From assembly GCA_902525935.1 (NCBI GenBank), contig CABZJA010000001.1, positions 46,896 to 110,895 of the forward strand: DNA of 64,000 nucleotides, read 5' to 3'. The DNA is from an uncultured Pelagibacteraceae bacterium (GTDB lineage Bacteria > Pseudomonadota > Alphaproteobacteria > Pelagibacterales > Pelagibacteraceae). The notes beneath the pieces were generated by a model. That model saw only the letters and a list, made by a program, of their open reading frames with translations, did no database searches and was not told the origin of the DNA. The position numbers and the translations under genes were made by a program. Below are positions 19,498 through 28,049 of this stretch, piece after piece (position 1 is the stretch's first letter; each line of letters starts with the position of its first letter).

Positions 19498-19953
19498 ATG
19501 AAGCTTAAAATAAAAATTAAACCTAAAATATCATACTATGTTTCAATATTTGTTTCTTTTACTATCCTTCTTTACTTTGCTTATAAAGGTGTTGTTGCAT
19601 ATCTAATTCATCGAGAGTTATATGGAGGTGGACTAGATACATTGGTATTGTTGCGTGTATCTATCTCGGGAATAATGCTTCTTTTAATACTTTTATTTAT
19701 ACAGTTTATAAAAATTCCTGATCTAAAAAGTCATCGTACAATTTTAAGAGGAATATTTATTGGGTGGACAAGTGTTTTTATAATACTTGTAATTGTTAAT
19801 TTGAGCTCAATTTATTTTATTTTATTAACTGGTTTAGTGTCTTTTTTTTCGTTAATTACTTTGTTTAGTTTAGAGGACCAAATTAAAGAGGAAAAAAATA
19901 CCCTTACAGAAAAAGAAATTTATCTTCTTCAACAACTTGCAAAAAAAAAGTAG
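19498..19953 (+). CDS. Membrane protein of unknown function
   Basis: A 151-residue protein that I do not recognise. It has about four hydrophobic segments (YYVSIFVSFTILLYFAYKG, ISGIMLLLILLFIQFI, GIFIGWTSVFIILVIVNL, SIYFILLTGLVSFFSLITLF) and charged ends: a lysine-rich N-terminus (MKLKIKIKPK) and a C-terminal charged helix (EDQIKEEKNTLTEKEIYLLQQLAKKK) that could be a short cytoplasmic coil. It follows the tRNA genes by 76 bases and overlaps the CIA30-like gene downstream by 17 bases, so the two are probably co-expressed. Confidence 0.65.
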   Translation: MKLKIKIKPKISYYVSIFVSFTILLYFAYKGVVAYLIHRELYGGGLDTLVLLRVSISGIMLLLILLFIQFIKIPDLKSHRTILRGIFIGWTSVFIILVIVNLSSIYFILLTGLVSFFSLITLFSLEDQIKEEKNTLTEKEIYLLQQLAKKK

Positions 19954-20521
19954 CTCAATTTTGAAAAAAATAATATTTTTAATTTTATTTTTATTATGCC
20001 AAAGCAATACTTTTTCTAATGATATGATTTTAGATAAATTAAAAAAACCCAAAATAACAAATCAATCCCAAAAGTGGAATTTTATTACAGATCAAGTCAT
20101 GGGAGGTGTATCAACAGGAAAATTTATAGTTGAGAAAGTTGATGGAGTACCGTGCTATAGAATGACAGGAGATGTATCCACTAAAAATAATGGTGGATTT
20201 ATACAAATGAGAACAAAATTAAGTCCTGAAATTAATAGTAAAGACTATGATGGAGTGTATGTAAAAGTTTATGGTAATGAAAAAAAATATAACCTTCATT
20301 TAAGAACTGGATTAACATTAGCTCCATGGCAATATTATAGCTATACTTTTACTACAACAAAAAATTGGATTGAAATTCGTGCTCCATTTGAACAATTTAA
20401 AAAATCTAATTTCTATCAACCTAAAAGTATATTGGGTCAAAGTATAAAATCAGTTGGGTTAGTTGCGGGTTTTGATGATTTTAAATCAGATATTTGCTTA
20501 AGTGAAATTGGATTTTACTAA
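19937..20521 (+). CDS. CIA30-like exported protein
   Basis: A 194-residue protein with a signal-peptide-like start (IIFLILFLLCQSNTFS) and a CIA30/NADH:ubiquinone oxidoreductase intermediate-associated-protein-30 domain: WNFITDQVMGGVSTGKF, NNGGFIQMRTKLSP, YDGVYVKVYGNEKKYNLHLRT, PWQYYSYTF and a final IKSVGLVAGF. In eukaryotes CIA30 helps complex I assembly; the bacterial members are uncharacterised and their fold resembles carbohydrate-binding jelly rolls, so a complex I role should not be assumed. The track start overlaps the previous gene by 17 bases; a TTG at 19961 that begins LKKIIFL is an alternative and would place the signal peptide at the very N-terminus. Its stop abuts the convergent mlaC stop. 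Confidence 0.75.
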   Translation: MQKKSSSILKKIIFLILFLLCQSNTFSNDMILDKLKKPKITNQSQKWNFITDQVMGGVSTGKFIVEKVDGVPCYRMTGDVSTKNNGGFIQMRTKLSPEINSKDYDGVYVKVYGNEKKYNLHLRTGLTLAPWQYYSYTFTTTKNWIEIRAPFEQFKKSNFYQPKSILGQSIKSVGLVAGFDDFKSDICLSEIGFY

Positions 20522-21112
20522 TTATTTAATTAAAAATTCCTCAAGTGTTTTAAATAATGCATTTATATCACCATCATTATTTTGGATTATAGAATTAAAC
20601 TCTTCTTTTTGAGTTCTTGCTAAACTTAATCCTTCAACAATTAAATCTCTTATTAAAGGTCTCTCAGGATTTTTTGTATAAATTCTCCAATCTATTTTTA
20701 CCTGAGGTCTTTTTGATGTGGCTTCCAATATGCTATTAACAATAGTATATTTATCATTGATTTTTTTCTGCGAAACTACATTAATTCTTGGATTTGTATA
20801 ATCAACTAATCTGCTTGAGAAACTTTTTAAAAAATAACTTTTAAATAATTTTTGATATTTAGTTTTTTGATCTTCATTAACAGATTTTCTATATTTTCCT
20901 AAAGTGTACATACCTATTCCATTTATATCTACACTTCTCTCTGCAATAGCATTTAATTTAATTATTTTTGACTCAACTGGATCTTCGCTTGATAATACAG
21001 ATGCAGCTTCATCAACTATTTCATTGATTAAAGCGCTAGGATCTTTTGAAAAAGAAACATTAGAGAAATTCGTAAAAAATAAAAATATAATTAAATATTT
21101 AAGGAATTTCAT
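20522..21112 (-). CDS. mlaC: MlaC-like periplasmic phospholipid carrier
   Basis: A 196-residue protein with a signal peptide (MKFLKYLIIFLFFTNFSNVSFS) and the MlaC/Ttg2D (toluene-tolerance auxiliary) domain: GIGMYTLGKYRKSVNEDQKTKYQKLFKSYFLKSFSSRLVDY, then a strand VKIDWRIY and IVEGLSLARTQKEEFNSII. MlaC carries phospholipid between the outer-membrane MlaA complex and the inner-membrane MlaFEDB transporter. It follows mlaA by 10 bases on the same strand, supporting the pathway; mlaFEDB is not in this window. Confidence 0.88.
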   Translation of the reverse strand: MKFLKYLIIFLFFTNFSNVSFSKDPSALINEIVDEAASVLSSEDPVESKIIKLNAIAERSVDINGIGMYTLGKYRKSVNEDQKTKYQKLFKSYFLKSFSSRLVDYTNPRINVVSQKKINDKYTIVNSILEATSKRPQVKIDWRIYTKNPERPLIRDLIVEGLSLARTQKEEFNSIIQNNDGDINALFKTLEEFLIK

Positions 21113-21122
21113 CTGATGAAAA

Positions 21123-21923
21123 TTATTGAGTATCTAGTTCTTCCCAGTCGTCGTCGCTTAGTGTATCAGTAGTTTTATCTATATTTCTAACTTTTCTATA
21201 TCTGTCTTGTAAATAAAGACTTCTTACTGATGCATATAAATCAACAGAACTAGTTTCAAGACTATCAAATGACTCTAAATTTTTTGCTCTAAAATCAACT
21301 CCACTTAACAATCTTGATGCATAATAATCTGCTTCAGAAAAATATTTCGTGTCATTAACTACGGTAACATTATACCACGCGTCTCCACCTATAATATTAA
21401 TTATTGATCCAACGGAGTCTCTCACAGTAGTTGGGCCTAAAACTGGCAAGACAAAATAACAACCTGGTTTGGCACCCCAAACACCTAATGTTTGTCCATA
21501 GTCTTCTTTATCACTTTTTTTTATACCGTAATATGAAGCAACATCAAATATTCCTACAATTCCAAGAGTTGAGTTAATAACAAATCTGGCAGAATTTAAT
21601 CCCGCATCTTTAAATTGTCCTTGAAGTACATTGTTAGGTATAGTTACAACGTTACCAAGATTGCTTAAAGCATTACTTGTGCCCGATCTAATAGGTTGTG
21701 GAAACATTCTGTACCCTTTTGCTAGTGGTTTAAAAATCACTTTATCTAATGCTTGGTTGAATGCAAAAATTCCTCTATTAACTTTTTCGAAACAATCTTT
21801 AACTTCTACATACCCATTATCTTTTTTTCCATTTAACTTGATTTTTCCATCATCCCCCGAATATGCTGGATTGCTGATCGATGAAATTAACAGAAATAAG
21901 AAAACTGAAAGAAATTTGTTCAT
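21123..21923 (-). CDS. mlaA: MlaA (VacJ) outer-membrane lipid-asymmetry protein
   Basis: MlaA/VacJ family, which removes misplaced phospholipid from the outer leaflet of the outer membrane. The track extends to 22019, but the signal peptide begins at the ATG at 21923 (MNKFLSVFLFLLISSISNPAYS), so I take 266 residues. Family blocks: VNRGIFAFNQALDKVIFKPLAKGYR, LGNVVTIPNNVLQGQ, SARFVINSTLGIVGIFDVAS, DYGQTLGVWGAKPGCYFVLPVLGP, YYASRLLSGVDFRAKN. No cysteine follows the signal peptide, so unlike the E. coli lipoprotein it is not lipid-anchored. It lies upstream of mlaC and is divergent from the amidase gene; the longer track ORF would overlap that gene. Confidence 0.92.
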   Translation of the reverse strand: MNKFLSVFLFLLISSISNPAYSGDDGKIKLNGKKDNGYVEVKDCFEKVNRGIFAFNQALDKVIFKPLAKGYRMFPQPIRSGTSNALSNLGNVVTIPNNVLQGQFKDAGLNSARFVINSTLGIVGIFDVASYYGIKKSDKEDYGQTLGVWGAKPGCYFVLPVLGPTTVRDSVGSIINIIGGDAWYNVTVVNDTKYFSEADYYASRLLSGVDFRAKNLESFDSLETSSVDLYASVRSLYLQDRYRKVRNIDKTTDTLSDDDWEELDTQ

Positions 21924-21976
21924 AAAAATACTTATAGTATAATCAGTATTAATATAAAGATAAATTGTTTTAATTA

Positions 21977-22696
21977 ATGCAGAAAAATGTTGGAAAAATG
22001 TCGATAAATTACTCCCCAAATTTTAATTTAAGAAAAAGAAGTTTTTCAAAAGTAAAGTACCTAATATTTCATTACACAGGAATGAAATCTGAAAAAGGAG
22101 CTATAAAAAGGCTAACAAATAATAATACTGAAGTAAGCTGTCATTATTTTATCAAGAGAAATGGTAAAATAATTAAAATTGTTCCTGATTTATACATTGC
22201 TTGGCATGCTGGAATTTCATCATGGAAAAAAGATAAGTTCCTAAATTCAAATTCAATAGGTATAGAGATATCTAATCCGGGACATGAATATGGATATAAA
22301 GATTTTAGTCCAAGTCAAATTAAATCAGTTATCAGTTTATCAAAAAAGTTAAAAAAAAAATATAAAATAAAAAAAAAAAATATTTTAGGGCATTCTGATA
22401 TTGCACCTTTAAGAAAAAAAGATCCTGGAGAAAAATTCCCTTGGAAAATACTTTATAAAAATAAAATATGCTTGTGGCATAGTTTAAGTGAGCAACATTG
22501 CAAGAAATTAAGGAAGATTAAATTAAATGACAACAAAAAATTTTATAAATTATTATTTAAGTTTGGTTATAAATCAACAAATAAATCATACGAGAAGATT
22601 AAGATATATAAAAATTTTCAAAGAAGATTTAGACCACAAATAATTAGTAGTACCGTCGATCAAGAATCATACGCGATTATAAAATCCTTGATTTAA
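21977..22696 (+). CDS. N-acetylmuramoyl-L-alanine amidase (AmpD/AmiD type)
   Basis: A 239-residue Amidase_2 zinc enzyme that cuts the bond between muramic acid and L-alanine in peptidoglycan or its fragments. The fold markers are YLIFHYTGMKSEKGAIKRL (first zinc histidine), VSCHYFIKRNGKIIKIVPDLYIAWHAG, SIGIEISNPG and the second metal site ILGHSDIAPLRKKDPGEKFPW, with histidine and aspartate. A C-terminal helical part resembles a peptidoglycan-binding domain (YKLLFKFGYKS, FQRRFRP). There is no clear signal peptide, so a cytoplasmic AmpD-like recycling role is more likely than periplasmic AmiD. A second methionine at 21998 (MSINYSPN) is an equally good start. It precedes rnpB and mraZ, a common alphaproteobacterial order. 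Confidence 0.87.
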   Translation: MQKNVGKMSINYSPNFNLRKRSFSKVKYLIFHYTGMKSEKGAIKRLTNNNTEVSCHYFIKRNGKIIKIVPDLYIAWHAGISSWKKDKFLNSNSIGIEISNPGHEYGYKDFSPSQIKSVISLSKKLKKKYKIKKKNILGHSDIAPLRKKDPGEKFPWKILYKNKICLWHSLSEQHCKKLRKIKLNDNKKFYKLLFKFGYKSTNKSYEKIKIYKNFQRRFRPQIISSTVDQESYAIIKSLI

Positions 22697-22745
22697 TTGA
22701 TCTAAAAATAGTTGAAATTTATTGAAAAAAGAATATTTCTTTATA

Positions 22746-23104
22746 TGCCAGATAAATGACTTATCGCTTTAATTTATTAAAGAGGAAAGTCCGGGCTCTA
22801 CAAAGACACAGTGCCAGTTAATTGCTGGCGGGGGAAACCCTAGGGATAGTGCCACAGAAAATAAACCGCCTTATCAAGGCAAGGGTGAAAAGGTGTGGTA
22901 AGAGCACACCGGCTAAGTTGGTAACAACTAGCGCATGGAAAACCCCACTGGGAGCAAGACTGAGTAGAGATGACATTGTTAGAAATAACTAAAAGCAGTC
23001 TTTGGCTAGTCATCAGGGTTAGTTGCTTGAGCTTTAAAGTAATTTAAAGCCTAGATAAATGATAAGTTTAAATGACAGAACCCGGCTTATAGTTTATCTG
23101 GCAT
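22746..23104 (+). ncRNA. rnpB: RNase P RNA (bacterial class A)
   Basis: The catalytic RNA that trims the 5' ends of tRNA precursors. Nearly invariant elements are present in order: gaggaaagtccgggct at about 22780, the ggggaaaccc and gcgcatggaaaacccc regions, gagcaagactgag, and the closing acagaacccggcttat near 23077. The ends pair in a P1 helix, tgccagataaa with tttatctggca, which I used to set the borders; they are accurate to a few bases. This RNA fills nearly all of the otherwise gene-free stretch between the amidase gene and mraZ. I did not see a convincing terminator after it. Confidence 0.95.
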
Positions 23105-23162
23105 TAAAAAATTATCTTAAATATTCAATAAATCTTGAAAAATGACAACATAATATTTGCTA

Positions 23163-23191
23163 TTGACGCTTACTTATAAAACCCATAATAT
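23163..23191 (+). promoter_or_regulatory. Sigma-70 promoter of the mraZ-led division cluster
   Basis: TTGACG at 23163-23168, a 17-base spacer, and TAATAT at 23186-23191: a near-consensus promoter 35 bases before the mraZ start. It overlaps the MraZ repeat array, so it should be autoregulated. It is the only strong promoter I recognise before the dense gene run that continues to ftsA. Confidence 0.7.
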
Positions 23192-23205
23192 CCCATAAAA
23201 ACCCA
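23182..23205 (-). promoter_or_regulatory. MraZ operator: three TGGG boxes at 10-base spacing
   Basis: CCCA occurs at 23182-23185, 23192-23195 and 23202-23205, that is TGGG three times on the minus strand with an exact 10-base period. In E. coli MraZ binds direct TGGGN repeats with five-base spacers upstream of its own gene, the same period. The boxes cover the -10 element and the transcription start of the mraZ promoter, which fits repression. No other triple array was noticed in the window. Confidence 0.75.
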
Positions 23206-23225
23206 AATTTAGGATTATATGTTTT

Positions 23226-23681
23226 ATGTTTTTATCAACTTACGAAAACAAATTGGACAAAAAGGGAAGGGTTTCAGTGCCTGCATCATATAGATCTTAT
23301 TTATCAAATATTGGCTATAATGGTATAATTTGTTATCCATCTTTTAATAATCAGTGTATTGAGGCATGGCCTCAAGATCGAATAGAAAAAATTTCAAATG
23401 CAATTGACTCTCTCAACCCTTTTGAAGAAAAAAAAGATTATTTTGCAACTTCTATATTATCTGAAAGTATAAACTTACAATTTGACAGTGAAGGAAGAGT
23501 ACAAATAACTCCAAAACTATTAAAACATGCAAAAATTAAGAATAGCATGTTATTTGTTGGTCAAGGTAAAACATTTCAAATCTGGGAACCAACACTTTTT
23601 GAAAAATTTAGGGCAAACGCTAGAAAAAAATCAAACATTAATAGAGCAGGTCTTAAATGGGAAAAACAATTTAATAACTAA
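23226..23681 (+). CDS. mraZ: MraZ transcriptional regulator
   Basis: A 151-residue regulator of the division and cell-wall cluster with two AbrB/SpoVT-like halves. The first half opens with [26 protein letters not shown], the DNA-contacting loop that carries the conserved DxKGRVxxP motif; the second half repeats it as [19 protein letters not shown]. It is expected to bind the TGGG boxes just upstream and repress its own operon. Length is typical. ftsZ follows after 11 bases that include a strong ribosome site (aaggggagaaa), so mraZ and ftsZ are almost certainly on one message. Confidence 0.95.
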   Translation: MFLSTYENKLDKKGRVSVPASYRSYLSNIGYNGIICYPSFNNQCIEAWPQDRIEKISNAIDSLNPFEEKKDYFATSILSESINLQFDSEGRVQITPKLLKHAKIKNSMLFVGQGKTFQIWEPTLFEKFRANARKKSNINRAGLKWEKQFNN

Positions 23682-23692
23682 AAGGGGAGAAA

Positions 23693-25138
23693 ATGACAAT
23701 AAACTTTAAAACACCAGATATAAAAGAACTTAAACCACGAATTCTAGTATTAGGCGTGGGAGGAGCTGGAGGAAATGCAATAAATGGAATGATTGATGCT
23801 GGTCTTCAGGGTGTAGAGTTTATTGCAGTTAATACAGATGCTCAAGATTTAAGATTAAGTAAGGCACAAACTAAAATACAAATGGGTTTAAATTTAACAA
23901 AAGGTTTAGGCGCTGGAGCAAAATTAGATATTGGTCAAGCTGCTGCAGATGAGTCATTAAATGAAATAGTTAACGTTCTTCAAGGTGCAAATATGGTTTT
24001 CATAACAGCAGGAATGGGAGGCGGAACTGGCACAGGATCTGCTCATGTTATCGCTAGAGCAGCAAAAGAATTAAATATTTTAACAGTTGGGGTTATAACA
24101 CTTCCATTTTTATACGAAGGTCCATCTAGAATGAGAAAAGCTCAACAAGGACTAGAGGAACTTAGAAAACATGTAGACACTATTATTGTTGTTCCAAATC
24201 AAAATTTATTCAAAATAGCCAGTGAACAGACAACTTTTGAAGAATCTTTTGAATTATCAAATGATGTTTTGCTGCATGGAGTCCAAAGTATTACAGATTT
24301 GATGGTCAGACCAGGTCTTATCAATTTAGATTTTGCTGATGTTGAAACTGTTATGAGCTCAATGGGTAAAGCAATGATGGGAACAGGTCAAGCAGAGGGT
24401 GAAGGGAGAGCTGTTAAAGCAGCAGAATCTGCAATAAACAATCCTTTAATTGATGATTATTCGTTAAAAGGGGCTAAAGGACTTCTAGTTAATATAACTG
24501 GAGGTAAGGATTTAAAATTATTTGAAGTTGATGAGGCAGTTAATAAAGTTAGAGCAGAGGTTGACCCAGAAGCTGAGTTAATTATCGGAGCTATTACAGA
24601 TGAAAGTTTAGACGGATTAATGAGAGTTTCGATTGTTGCAACAGCATTAGATGGTCAGCAACCCGAGCCAAAGTCTGTGATAAATATGGTTCATAGAATT
24701 CAAAATAGAAATCCAGGCTACTCCGAATTCTCAAATTCTGGATCTACACAATCATTTCAATTTACAAATAATAGTAATTCGATAATTACTAATGGAGCAA
24801 ATGCACTTAAAATAGAGGAAGAAGTTCAAAAAGAAGAATTAGCTTCCAACGGTTTAGATAGCAGTGATTTAAATGAAATATCAAGCACTTTAAAAAGCGA
24901 GACTTTAGAGCAACCGGAAGTTCCTTCAGTAAATGCAGATAATGTTGATATTGACAGTAAGGCTGAAGAACAAATTTCAGAGAACAATGGCCTAGAAAAT
25001 TTTGAATTAAGTGACGATGATACACCTGAACTATTTAATTCAGATACTAATGAGGAATTATTAAATAATTCAGAAGATATAAATTCAGAAGAAGAAGATT
25101 TAGAAATCCCAGCATTTTTGAGAAGACAAAAAAATTAA
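23693..25138 (+). CDS. ftsZ: Cell-division GTPase FtsZ (placed second in the cluster)
   Basis: A 481-residue tubulin-like GTPase that forms the division ring. [13 protein letters not shown] starts the GTP fold, the tubulin signature GGGTGTG lies near residues 108-114, and the T7 loop appears in [17 protein letters not shown] long acidic, variable linker ([19 protein letters not shown]...) ends in the conserved C-terminal peptide [10 protein letters not shown] that binds FtsA and other anchors. The unusual point is position: ftsZ normally ends the cluster after ftsA; here it is between mraZ and rsmH, while lpxC follows ftsA directly. The upstream Shine-Dalgarno (aggggag) is among the strongest in the window, fitting the high copy number FtsZ needs. 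Confidence 0.98.
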   Translation: MTINFKTPDIKELKPRILVLGVGGAGGNAINGMIDAGLQGVEFIAVNTDAQDLRLSKAQTKIQMGLNLTKGLGAGAKLDIGQAAADESLNEIVNVLQGANMVFITAGMGGGTGTGSAHVIARAAKELNILTVGVITLPFLYEGPSRMRKAQQGLEELRKHVDTIIVVPNQNLFKIASEQTTFEESFELSNDVLLHGVQSITDLMVRPGLINLDFADVETVMSSMGKAMMGTGQAEGEGRAVKAAESAINNPLIDDYSLKGAKGLLVNITGGKDLKLFEVDEAVNKVRAEVDPEAELIIGAITDESLDGLMRVSIVATALDGQQPEPKSVINMVHRIQNRNPGYSEFSNSGSTQSFQFTNNSNSIITNGANALKIEEEVQKEELASNGLDSSDLNEISSTLKSETLEQPEVPSVNADNVDIDSKAEEQISENNGLENFELSDDDTPELFNSDTNEELLNNSEDINSEEEDLEIPAFLRRQKN

Positions 25139-25156
25139 TGGTCTTCAAAAAAATAA

Positions 25157-26149
25157 ATGAATGCCACCATAAATCTGGAAAAACATTTTCCAGTATTACT
25201 AAATGAACTAGTTAGTATTATTTCCCCTCTTTATGGTGGCACATTTATAGATTGTACTTTTGGAGCTGGGGGCTACTCAAAGAAAATATTAGAAGAAACT
25301 TCAAATAATGTTATAGCATTTGATAGAGATAAATCTGTAAAAAGTATTGCCAATGAACTTCTTTCAAAAAATAAAAAAAGATTTAAATTTTATAACTCAA
25401 AATTTTCAAGTATAGACCAAATTAAAAATGAAAATATTAAAGGTGTCATTTTTGATCTAGGATATTCATTAAATCAAATATCTGACTTAAATCGAGGACT
25501 ATCATTTAGGAGTAAGGGTAAATTAGATATGAGAATGGGATTAAATGATTTTTCTTGTAACGATGTAATTACACACATGAGTCAAACAAATCTTTATAAA
25601 ATTTTTAAATACTTTAGTGACGAAAAATACGCAAAACCAATATCAAAAAAAATAGTGCAACTAAGAGAAAATAGAAAAATCGAGACAGAAAATCTTGTAG
25701 AAATCGTTGAAAGTATAAAGAAAAACAGAAGTGGAAAAAATAAATCTACGAAAATTTTTCAAGCTCTTAGAATTTTTGTAAATAAAGAGATTAGTGAACT
25801 TATGAATGGGTTGATAAAAGCATATAATATTCTACCTATTGGAGGAGTAATAGCTGTTGTAACTTTTCATTCAATTGAAGATAAAATAGTAAAATTTTTT
25901 TTTAAAGAATATTCAGAAACAAAAAATTTTTCTAGGTATTTACCAAAATCTATTACAGAAAAAACATATTTTAAATTAACGAAAAAAAAACCAATAATTC
26001 CATCACCTTTTGAAATTAAAATTAATCCACCATCAAGATCTGCGAAACTTAGATTTGCTTATAAAGTAGATAATGGATGTAATTTTAAAAATTTTGTTAA
26101 TCAATTTAAATATTTGAAAGATATTGAAAACTTAAGCTTTGATGTTTAA
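25157..26149 (+). CDS. rsmH: 16S rRNA (cytosine-1402-N4)-methyltransferase RsmH (MraW)
   Basis: A 330-residue SAM-dependent enzyme that methylates C1402 in the ribosomal P site. Seen: HFPVLLNELVSII at the start, the SAM-binding FIDCTFGAGGYSKKIL, IKGVIFDLGYSLNQISDLNRGLSFRSKGKLDMRMG (family signature), FQALRIFVNKEI, and the C-terminal VVTFHSIEDKIVKFFF followed by NPPSRSAKLRFAYK. Length is normal. It follows ftsZ by 18 bases and overlaps ftsL by 11 bases, so it is in the same transcript and ftsL is translationally coupled to it. Confidence 0.96.
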   Translation: MNATINLEKHFPVLLNELVSIISPLYGGTFIDCTFGAGGYSKKILEETSNNVIAFDRDKSVKSIANELLSKNKKRFKFYNSKFSSIDQIKNENIKGVIFDLGYSLNQISDLNRGLSFRSKGKLDMRMGLNDFSCNDVITHMSQTNLYKIFKYFSDEKYAKPISKKIVQLRENRKIETENLVEIVESIKKNRSGKNKSTKIFQALRIFVNKEISELMNGLIKAYNILPIGGVIAVVTFHSIEDKIVKFFFKEYSETKNFSRYLPKSITEKTYFKLTKKKPIIPSPFEIKINPPSRSAKLRFAYKVDNGCNFKNFVNQFKYLKDIENLSFDV

Positions 26150-26414
26150 AAAAATTCTTATATTTATTCCGATAATCTTATTAATTATTTCAACAACTTT
26201 TACAAAAAATTCCACAAAACAACTTGATAAAAAAATATTTGAAATACAGGAAAATATTAGAGCCTTAGAGAATAAATATGAACTTGTTTTATTAGATTAC
26301 AATTATCTTACATCTCCTAATAAATTAATGGAATATTCTCAAAAGTATTTTGATGAAGAATTAAAAAAAAAAGAAATTAAAGATTTAAAAAATTATATAT
26401 TTAAAAATGAATAA
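26139..26414 (+). CDS. ftsL: FtsL-like division protein
   Basis: A 91-residue bitopic membrane protein: one N-terminal membrane segment (FKKILIFIPIILLIISTTF) then a coiled-coil helix (KQLDKKIFEIQENIRALENKYELVLLDYNYLTSPNKLMEYSQKYF). The stretch DYNYLTSPNKLMEYSQK resembles the alphaproteobacterial FtsL tail (the usual pattern is ...EWAYLTRPDRLQ...). FtsL links FtsI, FtsW, FtsB and FtsQ in the divisome. The call rests on topology, this tail, and its place between rsmH and ftsI, with overlaps of 11 and 8 bases. A second ATG three bases on is an equal start. Confidence 0.85.
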   Translation: MMFKKILIFIPIILLIISTTFTKNSTKQLDKKIFEIQENIRALENKYELVLLDYNYLTSPNKLMEYSQKYFDEELKKKEIKDLKNYIFKNE

Positions 26415-28041
26415 TATTGATGAGAATTTCAAATTTCAGGAAAATAAATCAAATTTAAAGATATCTTTTGAGCGAATTTCATTTATTTTCTTTGTTTTTT
26501 TTATAATTACAGCAATTTTCTTATCTAAAACTGTTTATTTAGGTTTTAAAAAAACAACACAAACAAAAATAATAAAAGAAAAAGAAAAATATAGAGCATC
26601 TATTATGGATAGAGATGGAAATATTATTGCTAAAACTGTCCGCGTAACAAACTTAGGCATTAATCCAAGTCAACTAATTGATAAAGAAAAATTATTAATT
26701 TCTTTAAGATTAATTTTTCCTGAAAAGAACTTTAATAAAGAAATATATGGAAATAAGTTTTTTTATGTAAAAAAAAAAATATCTCCAGAAAAACTTGAAA
26801 AAATTAAATTATTGGGTGAAAAGTCATTTAAAGAAGAAGAAAATATTGCACGTGTTTATCCTAATGGTAGTCTTTTCAGTCATATATTGGGACAGATTGA
26901 TATAGACAATAATGGTGTATCAGGCATAGAAAAATCATTTGATTATGAATTAACCACCTCTAACAAGCCTTTAAAATTAACTTTAGACACTGAAATACAA
27001 TATTTGGCTCGGCAGGAACTATTAAAATTTCAAGACATTTTTAATAGTTTTGGAAGTGCAGCTATTTTAATGAATATAAATAATGGAGAAATTCTTTCAA
27101 TGGTTTCTCTTCCAGATTTTGATTTAAATAAAAGAAAAAATATCTCAGATAAAAAATTTATAAATAGATCAACAAAAGGTGTATATGAGCTCGGTTCTGT
27201 ATTTAAAACATTTACATTAGCTGCTGGATTTCAGCAAGGCGTTGTAGGAAAAGATACATTATTCGAAAATCTACCAAAAAAAATAAAATGTGCTGGGAGA
27301 TCAATTTCTGAATATGACATGGATATTCCATCAAGCCTTACAGCAGAAGAAATATTGATTAGATCAGGTAACATTGGTTCAATTAAAATTGCACAGAAAG
27401 TTGGATTAGAAAATTTTAGAAAGTTTTTAGAAGATTTAGATTTAATAAATAAAACACAATTCGATATTGAAGAAGTTGGAAATCCAATTCCATTTAAATG
27501 GGGTAAATGTAAACTCGCCACTTCTGCTTATGGTCATGGAATAACAACAACCCCTCTTCAACTTGCAAAAGGCTACGCAATAATCGCAAATGGTGGATAT
27601 AAAATAAAACCAACTTTAATTAAAAAAGAGCTTAATATAAAAAAAGGTGAACAAATAATAAGTAAAGAAAATTCAAGTAAAATTAATAAGATTTTAAGAA
27701 AAATTGTAACATTAGAGCAGGGTACCGCTAATCTAGCCAACATCATTGGTTATGAAATTGCAGGAAAAACAGGTACGGCACAAAAGTCAATCAAGGGAAA
27801 ATATTCCAAAAAAAAAGTAAATACTTTTGCATCAATTTTTCCAGTGTCTGATCCAAAATATGTATTAATTGTTTTATTGGATGAACCAAAATTAAGCAAA
27901 ACGTATGTTTATGAATATAATATTGATGGAAAAAAAATGAAAATAGTTGGAACTCCTTTTAATACAGCTGGCTGGACTTCAGTTGAAGTTGCAAAAAATA
28001 TAATTGAAAAAATTGGGCCTATTTTAGCCATAAAATATTAA
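26407..28041 (+). CDS. ftsI: Division-specific peptidoglycan transpeptidase FtsI (PBP3)
   Basis: A 544-residue class B penicillin-binding protein that cross-links septal peptidoglycan. An N-terminal cytoplasmic tail and one membrane anchor (FIFFVFFIITAIFLSKTVYLGF) are followed by the pedestal with RASIMDRDGNIIA, and the transpeptidase domain with the active-site SVFK (Ser about residue 263), the SGN motif in IRSGNIGSIKIA, and KTGT (near residue 454). Length is close to other alphaproteobacterial FtsI. It starts 8 bases inside ftsL and is followed 8 bases on by the murE-murF fusion. Confidence 0.96.
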   Translation: MNNIDENFKFQENKSNLKISFERISFIFFVFFIITAIFLSKTVYLGFKKTTQTKIIKEKEKYRASIMDRDGNIIAKTVRVTNLGINPSQLIDKEKLLISLRLIFPEKNFNKEIYGNKFFYVKKKISPEKLEKIKLLGEKSFKEEENIARVYPNGSLFSHILGQIDIDNNGVSGIEKSFDYELTTSNKPLKLTLDTEIQYLARQELLKFQDIFNSFGSAAILMNINNGEILSMVSLPDFDLNKRKNISDKKFINRSTKGVYELGSVFKTFTLAAGFQQGVVGKDTLFENLPKKIKCAGRSISEYDMDIPSSLTAEEILIRSGNIGSIKIAQKVGLENFRKFLEDLDLINKTQFDIEEVGNPIPFKWGKCKLATSAYGHGITTTPLQLAKGYAIIANGGYKIKPTLIKKELNIKKGEQIISKENSSKINKILRKIVTLEQGTANLANIIGYEIAGKTGTAQKSIKGKYSKKKVNTFASIFPVSDPKYVLIVLLDEPKLSKTYVYEYNIDGKKMKIVGTPFNTAGWTSVEVAKNIIEKIGPILAIKY

Positions 28042-28049
28042 GAAATTTC

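Noticed and set aside
21924-22019. Upstream extension of the mlaA ORF
   Set aside because: It would overlap the divergent amidase gene and place a 32-residue tail before an obvious signal peptide that begins at 21923.
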